Shown one piece after another: positions 27,127 through 37,010 of a stretch of DNA of 64,000 nt. Made by a program: the position numbers and the translations under genes. This DNA comes from Paraburkholderia oxyphila NBRC 105797 (GTDB lineage: Bacteria; Pseudomonadota; Gammaproteobacteria; Burkholderiales; Burkholderiaceae). The stretch is from assembly GCF_000685075.1 (NCBI RefSeq), contig NZ_BAYD01000004.1, forward strand, positions 62,001 to 126,000. Reading direction: 5' to 3'. Within the stretch, counting starts at the first letter, position 1. Every line of letters begins with the position of its first letter. The notes beneath the pieces were generated by a model. It did not search any database, was not told the DNA's origin, and worked only from the letters and a program-made list of their open reading frames with translations.

Positions 27127-28539
27127 GTGACACACGATATAGCCGCTTCGCCATACGCCGCCCCGACTGCCACGCTCGAAGACGACGCCTTCACGCCGTC
27201 GCCCGATTCCGCGCTGTGGCGGCGCGATTTCCTTCTGGGCGCGGCCACCGCGTCGTACCAGATCGAGGGCGCCGTGGCCGAAGACGGCCGGCTGCCCTCG
27301 ATCTGGGACACCTTCAGCGCCACGCCCGGCAAGGTGCTCGCAGGCGACACGGGTGCCGTGGCCTGCGATCATTACCACCGCTGGCAAGGTGACCTCGATC
27401 TACTCGACGCGCTGAATTTCGAGGCCTATCGCTTCTCGATCGCCTGGCCGCGCGTGATGGATGCGTCGGGCCGCCCCAACGCGAAGGGCATCGGTTTCTA
27501 CAGGCGCCTGCTGGAGCGCCTGAAGGAGAAGGGCATCCAGACCTTTGCGACGCTCTATCACTGGGACTTGCCGCAGCATCTGGAAGACCGCGGTGGCTGG
27601 CTCAACCGCGACACCGCGTATCGTTTCGCCGACTACGCCGATCTCATGAGCCGCGAATTCTCTGGCCTCGTCGACGCGTGGATGACGCTCAACGAGCCGT
27701 GGTGCTCGGCGTATCTCGGCTACGGCAACGGCCACCATGCGCCGGGCCTCGCGAATGCGCGCTATGCGACCCAGGCGATGCATCATCTGCTGCTGGGCCA
27801 CGGGCTTGCCTTGGCGGCGCTGCGCGCGAACGATCCGGACTCGGCCAAGGGCCTTGTCGCGAACGTCGGCCGCGGCACGCCGGATTCGGACTCGGCCGCC
27901 GACCGCACCGCCGCGCGCCGCTTCGAAGTCCAGCACAACGCCTGGATTCTCGACCCGCTCTTCAAGGGCGAGTATCCGGCCGAACTGTTCGAGCTGTGGC
28001 CCGGCACGGAGCCGCTCGTGCTGGACGGCGACATGCAGACGATTGCCGCGCCGCTCGACTTCCTCGGCATCAACTACTATTTCCGTACCCAGGTGAAAAG
28101 CGATGGCGCGCACGGCTTTGTCGAGGTGCCGCTCGCCGGCGTCGAGCGCACGCAGATGGGCTGGGAGGTCTATCCGGACGGCCTGCGCGATTTGCTCGTG
28201 GGTTTTCATCGGACGTATGAAAACCTGCCGCCCGTCTACATCACCGAGAACGGCATGGCCTCGGACGACCGGGTGCGTGACGGACGGGTGGACGATGCAC
28301 AGCGCATCTCGTTCCTCAAGCGCCATCTGGCCGCCGTGGATGCCGCGATCAAGGCGGGCGTGGACGTGCGCGGCTATTTCGTGTGGTCGCTGCTCGACAA
28401 CTTCGAGTGGGCGTTCGGCTACGAGCGGCGTTTCGGTGTCGTGCATGTGGACTACGACACGCAAAGGCGCACGCCCAAGCGCAGCGCGGAACTGATTGCG
28501 CGCTTCATCGCGGAGCGGGGCGCGCGCGGCGCCGCTTGA
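27127..28539 (+). CDS. GH1 family beta-glucosidase
   Basis: A 470-residue cytoplasmic retaining beta-glycosidase (6-barrel GH1). The acid/base Glu is in TLNEP (residue 190), the nucleophile Glu in YITENG (residue 374). The aglycone and sugar sites FLLGAATASYQIEG, YHWDLPQ and NFEWAFGYERRFG are intact. No signal peptide, so it acts on imported beta-glucosides. GTG start at 27127, fixed by AGGAG 5 bases upstream. First gene of an operon with a complete ABC sugar importer. Confidence 0.92.
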   Translation: MTHDIAASPYAAPTATLEDDAFTPSPDSALWRRDFLLGAATASYQIEGAVAEDGRLPSIWDTFSATPGKVLAGDTGAVACDHYHRWQGDLDLLDALNFEAYRFSIAWPRVMDASGRPNAKGIGFYRRLLERLKEKGIQTFATLYHWDLPQHLEDRGGWLNRDTAYRFADYADLMSREFSGLVDAWMTLNEPWCSAYLGYGNGHHAPGLANARYATQAMHHLLLGHGLALAALRANDPDSAKGLVANVGRGTPDSDSAADRTAARRFEVQHNAWILDPLFKGEYPAELFELWPGTEPLVLDGDMQTIAAPLDFLGINYYFRTQVKSDGAHGFVEVPLAGVERTQMGWEVYPDGLRDLLVGFHRTYENLPPVYITENGMASDDRVRDGRVDDAQRISFLKRHLAAVDAAIKAGVDVRGYFVWSLLDNFEWAFGYERRFGVVHVDYDTQRRTPKRSAELIARFIAERGARGAA

Positions 28540-28619
28540 AGCGCATGACGCGCACGAGGCGCTGTCCATACCGGTGCGCGAGTTTGGCTTCATCGATCAG
28601 CAGACAAACCGGAGACGCA

Positions 28620-29861
28620 ATGAAGCAACACGCACTTGTTCTGCGCGGCATCGTCGCGGCGCTGGCCCTGGCCGGCGCCGTCGTGGCTCACGCAGCGGAC
28701 GCGCCGCTCAAGGCCACCGTGATCCACTGGTGGACCTCGGGCGGCGAATCGGCCGCCATCAAGCAATTCGCGCAAGCCTACGACCAGGCGGGCGGCCAGT
28801 GGGTCGACAACGCGATTGCCGGCGCGGACCAGGCGCGTGCTACGGCGATCAACCGCATCGTCGGCGGCGATCCGCCCACGGCGGCGCAATTCAACACGTC
28901 CAGGCAGTTTCACGATCTCATCGACCAGGGACTCCTGAATAATGTCGATACGGTCGCGGCCAAAGAGAACTGGAGTGGCATCCTGCCCGAATCGGTGCTC
29001 AACCAGATCAAGGTGAACGGGCACTTCTACGCGGCGCCCGTGGACATCCACATGCAGGACTGGTTCTTCTATTCGAAGCCGGTGTTTGCGAAAGCCGGCA
29101 TCGCGAGCGAGCCGAAGAACTTCAACGAACTCTTCGCCGATCTCGACAAGCTCAAGGCGGCGGGCGTGATTCCGCTTGCGCTCGGCGGCCAGCCGTGGCA
29201 GGAGAAGATCACCTTCGACGCGATCTTTGCCGATATGGACCGCAATCTCTACATGAAGGTGTACCGCGACCACGACGCGGCGGCCGTCAATTCACCGGCG
29301 TTCAAGAATGTGCTGACGACGTTCAAGCGTCTGCACAACTATGTCGATCCAGGCTCGCCTGGCCGCAACTGGAACGACGCGACGGCGCTGGTGATTTCGG
29401 GCAAGGCGGGCATGCAGATCATGGGCGACTGGGCGAAGGGCGAGTTCTCCAACGCGAACCAGGTGGCGGGCAAGGACTTCGGCTGCTTCCCCGGTTTTCC
29501 GAATTCGCCGTACATGGTCGCGGGCGACGCGTTCGTGTTTCCGAAGACGGACAATCCGCAGGCCGTGAAAGCGCAGCAACTGCTTGCCACGGTCATGACC
29601 TCGCCGAAAGCGCAGGCGGCCTTCAGCGAGAAGAAAGGCTCGATACCGATCCGCCAGGACGTGGACACCTCGGGCTTCGACGTTTGCGCAAAGGAGGGCA
29701 TGGCGATCATGAAGGACAAGTCGCGCCAGTTGCCGAACCCGGAGATGCTGATTACGCCCGACGTGCAGGGCGCGCTTCAGGACGTCATCACGAACTTCTG
29801 GAACAAGAACCAGTCGGTCGATGATGCACAAAAGGCGTTCGCCAACGCGATCAAGAGCTAG
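28620..29861 (+). CDS. Sugar ABC transporter substrate-binding protein (family 1)
   Basis: A 413-residue exported binding protein. A signal peptide ends near AHAADAPL (about residue 26). The core (VIHWWTSGGESAAIKQFAQAY; later IPLALGGQPWQEKITFDAI) is typical of glucose/oligosaccharide binding proteins of the GtsA/family 1 class. ATG 28620 with CCGGAGACGC upstream, 80 bases after the GH1 gene. It delivers a glucoside or glucose to the two permeases that follow. Confidence 0.9.
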   Translation: MKQHALVLRGIVAALALAGAVVAHAADAPLKATVIHWWTSGGESAAIKQFAQAYDQAGGQWVDNAIAGADQARATAINRIVGGDPPTAAQFNTSRQFHDLIDQGLLNNVDTVAAKENWSGILPESVLNQIKVNGHFYAAPVDIHMQDWFFYSKPVFAKAGIASEPKNFNELFADLDKLKAAGVIPLALGGQPWQEKITFDAIFADMDRNLYMKVYRDHDAAAVNSPAFKNVLTTFKRLHNYVDPGSPGRNWNDATALVISGKAGMQIMGDWAKGEFSNANQVAGKDFGCFPGFPNSPYMVAGDAFVFPKTDNPQAVKAQQLLATVMTSPKAQAAFSEKKGSIPIRQDVDTSGFDVCAKEGMAIMKDKSRQLPNPEMLITPDVQGALQDVITNFWNKNQSVDDAQKAFANAIKS

Positions 29862-29868
29862 GCGGCCC

Positions 29869-30825
29869 ATGTACGCGCTCAAGCTGGGTCACGCGAAGCG
29901 GCAAGCCCGTCGCCAGGCGCACGCGGGTCGTTCCAGGCGGCGGTTGTCGCTCGCCGCATGGATCGCGCTGCTCCCCATGGCGGCCACGGTCGTGTTCGCG
30001 TATCTCGGCACGATGCTGTGGACCGCGCGTGTCTCGATGACCTACTCGCGCTCGCTGCCGACGAACACGTTCGCGGGCGCGACGCAGTATGTGCGGCTCT
30101 TCGAGAACGACCGCTGGATCGGCTCGCTGCAAAACCTCGCGATCTACGGCGCCTGCTTCATCGCGGCCTGCCTTGCGATCGGCCTGCTGCTCGCGATCTT
30201 CATCGACCAGCGCGTCGCGGCCGAAGGCGCGCTGCGCACGATCTTCCTCTACCCGTATGCGATGTCGTTCGTCGCCACCGGGCTCGTCTGGCAATGGATC
30301 CTCAATCCCGAGCTGGGCGTGCAGGCCGTGCTCCGGCACATGGGCTTCGCGCACGCGCGCTTCGACTGGATCGTCTCGCAGCGCTTCGCGATCTATACGC
30401 TCGTGATCGCGACGGTGTGGCAGGCTTCGGGCCTCGTGATGGCGTTGATGCTCGCGGGACTGCGCGGAATCGACGAAGAGATCTGGATGGCCGCGCGCCT
30501 CGACGGCATTCCACGCTGGCGCGTCTATGCGAGCATCGTCGTGCCGATGCTGAAGACTTCGATGTCCACGGCGTTCGTGTTGCTCTTCGTGATGGTCGTG
30601 AAGCTCTACGACGCCGTGGTCGCGATGACGCAAGGCGGTCCCGGCACCGCGAGCGAAGTGCCCGGCAAATTCATCATGGATTACCTGTTCAATCGCGCGA
30701 ATATCGGGCTCGCCTCCGCTGCCTCGATCGTGCTGCTCGCCACCGTGCTGGCCATACTCGCGCCGGTGCTCTATGCGCGCAGCCGCGTTTCGGCCATGGC
30801 GGCGCGCAGGGGAGAGCGCACATGA
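29869..30825 (+). CDS. Sugar ABC transporter permease (MalF/GtsB type)
   Basis: A 318-residue inner membrane permease with six hydrophobic segments after a very basic N-terminus (RQARRQAHAGRSRRR). The EAA loop is EEIWMAARLDGIPRWRVYASIVVPML. The start is at 29869, seven bases after the binding-protein stop. The stop overlaps the next permease by 4 bases. Forms the channel with the downstream permease. Confidence 0.9.
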   Translation: MYALKLGHAKRQARRQAHAGRSRRRLSLAAWIALLPMAATVVFAYLGTMLWTARVSMTYSRSLPTNTFAGATQYVRLFENDRWIGSLQNLAIYGACFIAACLAIGLLLAIFIDQRVAAEGALRTIFLYPYAMSFVATGLVWQWILNPELGVQAVLRHMGFAHARFDWIVSQRFAIYTLVIATVWQASGLVMALMLAGLRGIDEEIWMAARLDGIPRWRVYASIVVPMLKTSMSTAFVLLFVMVVKLYDAVVAMTQGGPGTASEVPGKFIMDYLFNRANIGLASAASIVLLATVLAILAPVLYARSRVSAMAARRGERT

Positions 30826-31754
30826 GCGCGCCGCTTGCCGATCCGTCCAGGGGCGGCGCGCGTGCAACGAGCGGAGTGCGCCGCAAGCCAGCGCCCAGGC
30901 GGCGGCGCCACTTCACGCCGGCGCGTCTTGGTGTGTATGGATTCCTGATTATCGCGGCGCTCTTCTTCCTGCTGCCGCTCTACGTGATGCTCGTCACGTC
31001 GGTCAAGCCAATGGACGAAATCCGCATGGGCCATCTGCTCGCGCTGCCGCGTCATCTGACGCTTGCGCCGTGGCAGGACGCCTGGTCGTTGGCGTGCACG
31101 GGCCTCGAATGCGCGGGCATACGCGTGGGTTTCTGGAATTCGGTGCGCATCGTCGTGCCGAGCACGATCATCTCGATCGCAGTGGGCGCCGTGAACGGCT
31201 ATGCGCTCTCGTTCTGGCGGCCGCGCGGCGCGGGCGTGTTGTTCGCGGTGCTGCTCGCGGGCGCGTTCATTCCCGTGCAGGTGATGGTCTACCCGCTCGT
31301 GCGCGTGCTGGCCACCGTGCATCTGTTCGCTTCACTGCCTGGCATCGTGGTGATCCATACGATCTTCGGCATGCCGGTCATGACACTCCTGTTTCGCAAC
31401 TACTATGCGGCGCTACCGCAGGAGCTCTTCAAGGCGGCGCGCATCGACGGCGGCGGCTTCTGGCGCATCTTCGTGCAGCTCATGCTGCCGATGTCGGCGC
31501 CCATCGTCGTGGTCGCCTTGATCATGCAGGTCACGGGTATCTGGAACGACTACATTCTCGGGCTGGTTTTCGCGGGCACGAAGAATCTGCCGATGACCGT
31601 GCAGCTCAACAACATCATCAATACCACCACGGGCGAACGGCTCTACAACGTCAACATGGCCGCGACGATCCTCACTTCGCTCGTGCCGCTCGCGATCTAT
31701 TTCGTGTCGGGCCGCTGGTTCGTGCGCGGCATCGCGTCGGGCGCGGTGAAGTGA
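30822..31754 (+). CDS. Sugar ABC transporter permease (MalG/GtsC type)
   Basis: A 310-residue permease with six membrane segments and EAA loop QELFKAARIDGGGFWRIFVQLMLPM. The N-terminus is basic (RRKPAPRRRRHFTP). The ATG at 30822 overlaps the previous stop (ATGA). Partner of the upstream permease. Confidence 0.9.
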   Translation: MSAPLADPSRGGARATSGVRRKPAPRRRRHFTPARLGVYGFLIIAALFFLLPLYVMLVTSVKPMDEIRMGHLLALPRHLTLAPWQDAWSLACTGLECAGIRVGFWNSVRIVVPSTIISIAVGAVNGYALSFWRPRGAGVLFAVLLAGAFIPVQVMVYPLVRVLATVHLFASLPGIVVIHTIFGMPVMTLLFRNYYAALPQELFKAARIDGGGFWRIFVQLMLPMSAPIVVVALIMQVTGIWNDYILGLVFAGTKNLPMTVQLNNIINTTTGERLYNVNMAATILTSLVPLAIYFVSGRWFVRGIASGAVK

Positions 31755-31767
31755 GAGGAGACTGACG

Positions 31768-32871
31768 ATGACGCATCCGGCAAACGTAGCGGTGCGCAAC
31801 CTGCGCATCGAGCTTGGCGCGAACACGGTGATCGACGACCTCGACCTCGACGTGCGCGCGGGCGAATTCGTCGTGCTGCTCGGTCCTTCGGGCTGCGGCA
31901 AATCCACGTTGCTGCACAGCATCGCGGGCCTCATCGACGTGGCCGACGGCAGCATCGAGATCGCCGGCGAGGACATGACATGGGCCGACCCGAAAGACCG
32001 CGGCGTGGCGCTCGTGTTCCAGTCGTACGCGCTCTATCCGACGATGAACGTCGAGCGCAATCTCTCGTTCGCACTGCGCATCAATGGCACGCCGCGGGCC
32101 GAGATCGAGCGTCGCGTGCAGCGCGCCGCCGAGATGCTCCAGCTCGGTCCGCTGCTCTCGCGCAAGCCGGCACAGCTCTCGGGGGGCCAGCGCCAGCGCG
32201 TGGCGATCGGCCGTGCACTGGTGCGCGAGGCCGACGTATTCCTGTTCGACGAGCCGCTCTCGAATCTCGACGCCAAGCTGCGCACGGAATTGCGCCGCGA
32301 GCTCAAGCAACTGCATCAGCAGCTGGGCGCGACGATGATCTACGTGACGCACGATCAAGTTGAGGCCATGACGCTCGCCACGCGCATGGCGGTGATGAAG
32401 GGCGGCGTGATCCAGCAGTTCGGCACGCCCGCGCAAGTCTATGCGCGTCCCGAGAACCTGTTCGTCGCGACCTTCCTCGGCACGCCGCCGATGAACCTGC
32501 TGCGCGGCGTGCTCGAAGCCGACGAAGGCAAGCTGTGGTTCCGCGGCCCGCGCCTTTCGGTCGACGTCTCGCACTATGCGTTCAAGGGTGCGCCCGATCT
32601 CGCGAAGCCGTGCGTGCTCGGCGTGCGCCCCGAGGACGTGCGGGCCGCCGCTGCGGCGCAGGCAGCGGCGGGGGGCGAGGCGCTGCAGGGTCAAGTCACC
32701 CTGGTCGAGCCGATGGGCAACCACCGAGTCCTCTGGCTCGATTATCATGGCTCGCAGATCGCTTCGATCGACCAGGACAAGAGCCCGCTCGCGAACGGGG
32801 CGCTCGTGCCGTTCGAGATCGACAGCGGGCACGTTTCGCTGTTCGACGAGGCCAGCAGCCTGCGGCTCTGA
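31768..32871 (+). CDS. Sugar ABC transporter ATP-binding protein (UgpC/MsmK type)
   Basis: A 367-residue ATPase: Walker A GPSGCGKST near residue 39, signature LSGGQRQRVAIGRALVREADVFLFDEPLSNLDAK, and a C-terminal TOBE-like regulatory domain (GVRPEDVRAA). The gene begins 13 bases after the second permease, with GAGAGGAGAC upstream. ATPases of this class can energise several sugar importers; here it is the last transporter gene of the beta-glucoside operon. Confidence 0.92.
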   Translation: MTHPANVAVRNLRIELGANTVIDDLDLDVRAGEFVVLLGPSGCGKSTLLHSIAGLIDVADGSIEIAGEDMTWADPKDRGVALVFQSYALYPTMNVERNLSFALRINGTPRAEIERRVQRAAEMLQLGPLLSRKPAQLSGGQRQRVAIGRALVREADVFLFDEPLSNLDAKLRTELRRELKQLHQQLGATMIYVTHDQVEAMTLATRMAVMKGGVIQQFGTPAQVYARPENLFVATFLGTPPMNLLRGVLEADEGKLWFRGPRLSVDVSHYAFKGAPDLAKPCVLGVRPEDVRAAAAAQAAAGGEALQGQVTLVEPMGNHRVLWLDYHGSQIASIDQDKSPLANGALVPFEIDSGHVSLFDEASSLRL

Positions 32872-32969
32872 GCGGTGCTGGATGCGGATTCGTCAGATGA
32901 AAACACGCTGACGGCCAGGCGTGCCCGGGTAAAAACGCAACGACAAAAACGCAGAGGGGCAAACACGAA

Positions 32970-33992
32970 GTGGCAACCCTGAAAGACGTGGCAACGCTGG
33001 CTGGCGTGGGTCTTTCCACGGCGTCCCGGGCGATCTCCGGCAAGGGGCCGGTGTCGGCCGAGGCCGCCGCGCGCGTGCAGGCCGCCATCGAGCAACTCCA
33101 CTTCCGGCCTTCGTCCATCGGGCGGGCGATGGCGACGCAGTCGCTCGGCATCATCGGCATTTTCGTGCCGACTTTCTTCGGCTCGTATTACGGCACCATC
33201 CTCAAGGAGACCGATACCGAATTGCGCGCGGTGGGCCGTCATGTGGTGGTGGCCACGGGCTGCGGCGAGTCCTCACCGCGCGAGCAGGCCGTCGAGGCCG
33301 TGCGCTTTCTGATTGGCCGCGATTGCGACGGCGTGGTGGTCATCAGCCACGACCTGCACGACGAAGACCTCGAGATGCTGCACGCCCTGCATCCGCGCAT
33401 GGCATTCCTGAACCGCGTGTTCGACGGGTTGCCCGAAGCGTCGTTCTGCGCCGACCACTTTCACGGCGGCGAACTGGCCGCGCGCACGCTCGTCGAGCAC
33501 GGCCACCGCAAGATTGCCGCGATTGGCGGACCGGCGAGCTCGTCGGACAACCTCGCGCGCCTCGACGGCTTTTTCGCCGAGCTTGCGCGTCATGGCATCG
33601 CGCGCGAAGCGGTGCCGCTCATCATGTCGGACTTTTCACCCGAGGGCGGCTATGCGGCGGCAGGCGAGTTGCTCGACTCGAAGCGGCGCTTCACGGGTCT
33701 GTTCTGCGCGAACGACACGATGGCCATGTCGGCACTCGCTCGCTTCCAGCAGGCGGGCATCGCGGTGCCGCACGATGTCTCCGTGATCGGCTACGACGAC
33801 GATTATTCGGCGGCCTACATGGCGCCCGCGCTCACCTCGGTCCATATTCCGACCGCCGAGCTCACGCGCAATGCCGTGCGCTGGCTCATCAACCAGTGTT
33901 ACGGCACGCACTGGGACATCGAGCGCAACTTCGAAGTGAGCGTGTCGATGCGCGCGTCGGTCGCGCGGGCGAACTCCGCGCGACTCGCCTGA
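32970..33992 (+). CDS. LacI family regulator of the beta-glucoside operon
   Basis: A 340-residue repressor: helix-turn-helix VATLKDVATLAGVGLSTASRAISGKG, hinge FRPSSIGRAMATQSL, and sugar-binding core. GTG start at 32970 with GAGGGGC upstream. It follows the transporter genes with a 98-base gap and probably binds the palindrome GTGGAAGCGCTTCCAC before the GH1 gene. Assignment is from synteny. Convergent with the heme operon. Confidence 0.87.
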   Translation: MATLKDVATLAGVGLSTASRAISGKGPVSAEAAARVQAAIEQLHFRPSSIGRAMATQSLGIIGIFVPTFFGSYYGTILKETDTELRAVGRHVVVATGCGESSPREQAVEAVRFLIGRDCDGVVVISHDLHDEDLEMLHALHPRMAFLNRVFDGLPEASFCADHFHGGELAARTLVEHGHRKIAAIGGPASSSDNLARLDGFFAELARHGIAREAVPLIMSDFSPEGGYAAAGELLDSKRRFTGLFCANDTMAMSALARFQQAGIAVPHDVSVIGYDDDYSAAYMAPALTSVHIPTAELTRNAVRWLINQCYGTHWDIERNFEVSVSMRASVARANSARLA

Positions 33993-34047
33993 CGCTGAAC
34001 CCGCGAACCGTCCGGTGTTGGTTCTCGCCCGCGTGCGAGCTGGCTGC

Positions 34048-34884
34048 TCAGCAAGGCACGACCACCGGCGGCGCGCCTGCACCGGCGTCAACCATGCGTA
34101 CGGGAAATCCAAAGCAACGCTCGATCAGGTCCGCACGCATCGTGTCGCGCGGTGCGCCGTGCGCGAGAATCGTGCCGTCGACGAGAAACGCGATGCGGTC
34201 GGCGTGACGCGCCGCGAGGTTAGGATCATGCACGATCGCGAGTGCGCCCATGTGCCATTCGCGTGCGAGCCGCCGAACCGTTGCGAGCAGGTGATGCTGG
34301 TGTGCGAGATCCAGCGCGGCAGTGGGTTCGTCGAGCAGCAGATAGCGGGGCGTAACCCTGCCGCCATGGCCTGGCGCTTCGTGCCCGGAGGGCCAGAGCT
34401 GGGCGAGAACGCGTGCGAACTGCACACGGGCCAACTCGCCACCCGACAGCGTGGTGACGTTACGCTGAGAAAGCGCCGATGCTCCTGCGAGATCGAGTGC
34501 TTGCCTCGCGATATCGTAGTCGGGCGCGGACAGCACACCGGCCCGGCGCGCATACGGATAGCGGCCCAGCAGCACGATTTCTTCGGTACTGAATGGAAAT
34601 GCAGGATGGAAGGCTTGCGGTAGCACCGCGCGCAGGCGTGCGAGCCGCTGTGCGCCGATTGCGTCGAGCCGTTCCCCATTGAGGGTGAGCGTCCCGGACA
34701 CGCGCGTGGCCCGGGCATGTGCACGCCCCTGGAATTCGCCGGCCAGCGCTTTCACCAGAGTGCTCTTGCCGGCGCCGTTACGGCCGAGCAGGGTGCATAG
34801 CGTGCCGGGCTCGACGCGCATTGACAGGTTTCGCAGGATCGGCGTCTCGCTGTGCGACACGCTAAGTCCATCGACCATCAGCAT
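34048..34884 (-). CDS. hmuV: Heme ABC transporter ATP-binding protein
   Basis: A 278-residue ATPase with Walker [10 protein letters not shown] (residues 34-42), signature [19 protein letters not shown] and Walker [17 protein letters not shown]. It matches HmuV in length and in the insertion after the signature ([14 protein letters not shown]). Last gene of the heme uptake operon, 54 bases after hmuU. Powers transport of heme into the cytoplasm. Confidence 0.92.
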   Translation of the reverse strand: MLMVDGLSVSHSETPILRNLSMRVEPGTLCTLLGRNGAGKSTLVKALAGEFQGRAHARATRVSGTLTLNGERLDAIGAQRLARLRAVLPQAFHPAFPFSTEEIVLLGRYPYARRAGVLSAPDYDIARQALDLAGASALSQRNVTTLSGGELARVQFARVLAQLWPSGHEAPGHGGRVTPRYLLLDEPTAALDLAHQHHLLATVRRLAREWHMGALAIVHDPNLAARHADRIAFLVDGTILAHGAPRDTMRADLIERCFGFPVRMVDAGAGAPPVVVPC

Positions 34885-34938
34885 GGCGGGTTCGACTCCT
34901 CTTCGTTCATGCGACTCGTAACAGGTACGATAGTCGGT

Positions 34939-36036
34939 TCATAGCCCCAGTCGGCCACGGCTTTTTCCCAGCAGGACGAGGAAAAAGGGCGCGCCAAGCA
35001 GGGCGGTCAAAATGCCGAGCGGCACTTCCGCTGGCGCGGCGAGCGTGCGTGCGGCGAGGTCGGCCAGTACGGTCAGCGTGGCGCCGAGCAGCATGGCTCC
35101 CGGCATCACGATGCGTTGATCGGGACCGCAGGCGAGCCGCACGCAATGCGGTGCGACCAGGCCGATGAACCCGATCATCCCCGTGCAGGACACCAGTGCA
35201 CCGACACACATTGCCGATGCGACGAGCACCCGCTGCTTGATCGCATGCACCGGCACGCCGAGATGGAGCGCTTCGGTTTCGCCGAGTTGAAGGGCATTGA
35301 GCGCATGGCGCTGACGAGCGAGCCAGCCTGCACCGAGCACGGTCAATGGAAGCACCGTGCCGACCATGCCCCAATGCGCGCCGCCCAGGCTGCCGAGGCT
35401 CCAGAACGTGAGCGAGCGCAGTTGCGCGTCGTCGGCCACATAGGTCAGGAGTCCGATGCCAGCACCCGCGAGGGCGTTGACGGCGATGCCCGCGAGCAGC
35501 AACAGCGAAAGCGCGAGCCGCCCGCGCGATGCGGCGAGCCTGTACACGAGCGCCGAGACCGCGAGCGCTCCCACGAAGGCCGCGACGGGAAGCCAACCGG
35601 GAGCGACGGCCCCGGCAACGATGAGCGGCCCGAGTACGATCAACGCCGAAGCGCCGAGCGCCGCACCGCTCGAAACGCCAATCAGGCCCGGGTCGGCAAG
35701 CGGGTTGCGCAAGAGCGCCTGCAACGCGCTGCCTGCCGCCCCGAAGCCGATACCGACGAGAACCGCGAGCATGACGCGCGGCAGCCTGATAGTAAGGATC
35801 ACAGAGCGAATTGGCTCAATTGCGGCATCGTGTGCGAATGCGGCGCCGGGCCAGAGCGCCTGGAACACCTGAAGCGGCGTGACGCGGTATGCGCCGGTGC
35901 AAACGGCGGCAAGCATCGAGACCATGAGGAGGATGCCCAGTATCGCGAGTGGGATCCATGCGGCGCGGCGCCGCCGCGCCGCGCGCTCTGTCGCGCTAGC
36001 GTGTGCGAGTCGGCTCGCGGACCGGATCGTGCTCAT
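34939..36036 (-). CDS. hmuU: Heme ABC transporter permease (FecCD family)
   Basis: A 365-residue FecCD-type permease with about ten membrane segments after a basic N-terminus ([13 protein letters not shown]). Family motifs are LPRVMLAVLVGIGFGAAGSALQ, NPLADPGLIGVSSGAALGA and GMIGFIGLVAPHCVRL. Its start overlaps the hmuT stop by 4 bases. Confidence 0.93.
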   Translation of the reverse strand: MSTIRSASRLAHASATERAARRRRAAWIPLAILGILLMVSMLAAVCTGAYRVTPLQVFQALWPGAAFAHDAAIEPIRSVILTIRLPRVMLAVLVGIGFGAAGSALQALLRNPLADPGLIGVSSGAALGASALIVLGPLIVAGAVAPGWLPVAAFVGALAVSALVYRLAASRGRLALSLLLLAGIAVNALAGAGIGLLTYVADDAQLRSLTFWSLGSLGGAHWGMVGTVLPLTVLGAGWLARQRHALNALQLGETEALHLGVPVHAIKQRVLVASAMCVGALVSCTGMIGFIGLVAPHCVRLACGPDQRIVMPGAMLLGATLTVLADLAARTLAAPAEVPLGILTALLGAPFFLVLLGKSRGRLGL

Positions 36037-37010
36037 GCGGCAGCCAGTTTCCGGTGCAGTTCCAGGACCGCCTCCGGCAGGCGCGGACCGAAGCCGAGCA
36101 ACAAGAGCGCGTCGAGCGAAACGACACGTTGCGCCCGACCGGCCGGTGTATCCGCGAAGCCCGGCGCGCCGAGAAGCGCTTTCGGCGAGCCCGTTGCGGC
36201 GAGGCCCTCGTCGGTGGTCAGCACGATGTCGGGTGCCAACGCAACGAGCGCCTCCGCTGTCAACGGGCGATAGCCATTGAATCCCTGCATGACGTTGCTG
36301 GCTGTGGCATAGGTCAGCATCGCGTCGGCGGCGGTATGCTGTCCGGCCACGAGCGCCTGGTTGCCCGTGTGGTTCAGGACAAACAGCACGCGCGGCGGTT
36401 TGCCAGCGCGCGCCGTGCGCGCGAGCGGTGACGCAGCGATCGTGTCGCAGGTTGTCTGCCAGCCGCGGTCGAAATGGGCGCGCAGGGCGGCGCCCGCGCC
36501 TTGGGCGTCGAGAGCCGTCGCGATGCCGTCGATCTTCATGCGGACCGTGTCGACGTCGTGGCCCTCGGCGAACGTCCGCACGGCTACGCCGGCATCCTTG
36601 ATCTGCGAGAGCACAGCGGGGGGGCCGGCTTCGGCGGATGCCAGCACGAGGTCGGGGCGCAACGAGAGCAGCCCTTCCGCGGATAGCGCGCGTTGATAGC
36701 CGACTTTCGGCAGCCGGCGCGCCGCATCCGGAAAGGTACAGGTCGTATCGGCGCCAACGAGCCGGGCGTTGGCGTTCAGCGCGTAGACGATCTCGGCGAG
36801 CGCGCCGCCGATCACGACGACGCGTCGGGCGTCGCTACGTCGGGCGTCGCTACGTCGGGCATCGCTACGCAGCGCATTGGCGCCCTGCGGGGCGCTCGCA
36901 TTGGCGAGGCTCACACCGGTCAAGCCGGCGAGGCCACTTGCGCAAAGCGTCGCCGCCCCGAGGCCTCCCACGAACGCACGCCGGGCGCGATTCACAGAAG
37001 CGGCGCTCAC
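36033..37010 (-). CDS. hmuT: Periplasmic heme-binding protein
   Basis: A 325-residue class III binding protein. A twin-arginine-like or Sec signal (NRARRAFVGGLGAATLCASGLAGL) opens the protein. An unusual SDARR-SDARR-SDARR tandem repeat follows near residues 48-62, before the first strand RRVVVIGGALAEIVYAL. The heme-site pattern VGYQRALSAEGLLSLRPDLVL is present. It overlaps hmuS upstream and hmuU downstream by 4 bases each. Confidence 0.9.
   Translation of the reverse strand: MSAASVNRARRAFVGGLGAATLCASGLAGLTGVSLANASAPQGANALRSDARRSDARRSDARRVVVIGGALAEIVYALNANARLVGADTTCTFPDAARRLPKVGYQRALSAEGLLSLRPDLVLASAEAGPPAVLSQIKDAGVAVRTFAEGHDVDTVRMKIDGIATALDAQGAGAALRAHFDRGWQTTCDTIAASPLARTARAGKPPRVLFVLNHTGNQALVAGQHTAADAMLTYATASNVMQGFNGYRPLTAEALVALAPDIVLTTDEGLAATGSPKALLGAPGFADTPAGRAQRVVSLDALLLLGFGPRLPEAVLELHRKLAAA
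36824..36868. repeat. 15-bp tandem repeat (three copies) inside hmuT
   Basis: Three copies of GTCGGGCGTCGCTAC (36824-36838, 36839-36853, 36854-36868), the last with one change (GGCATC). In frame they encode SDARR repeats just after the hmuT signal peptide, so copy number changes keep the frame. Confidence 0.85.

Noticed and set aside
36824..36868. Possible CRISPR or regulatory array
   Set aside because: Repeats are directly tandem, without spacers, and in frame within hmuT; the same holds for 46264-46443.
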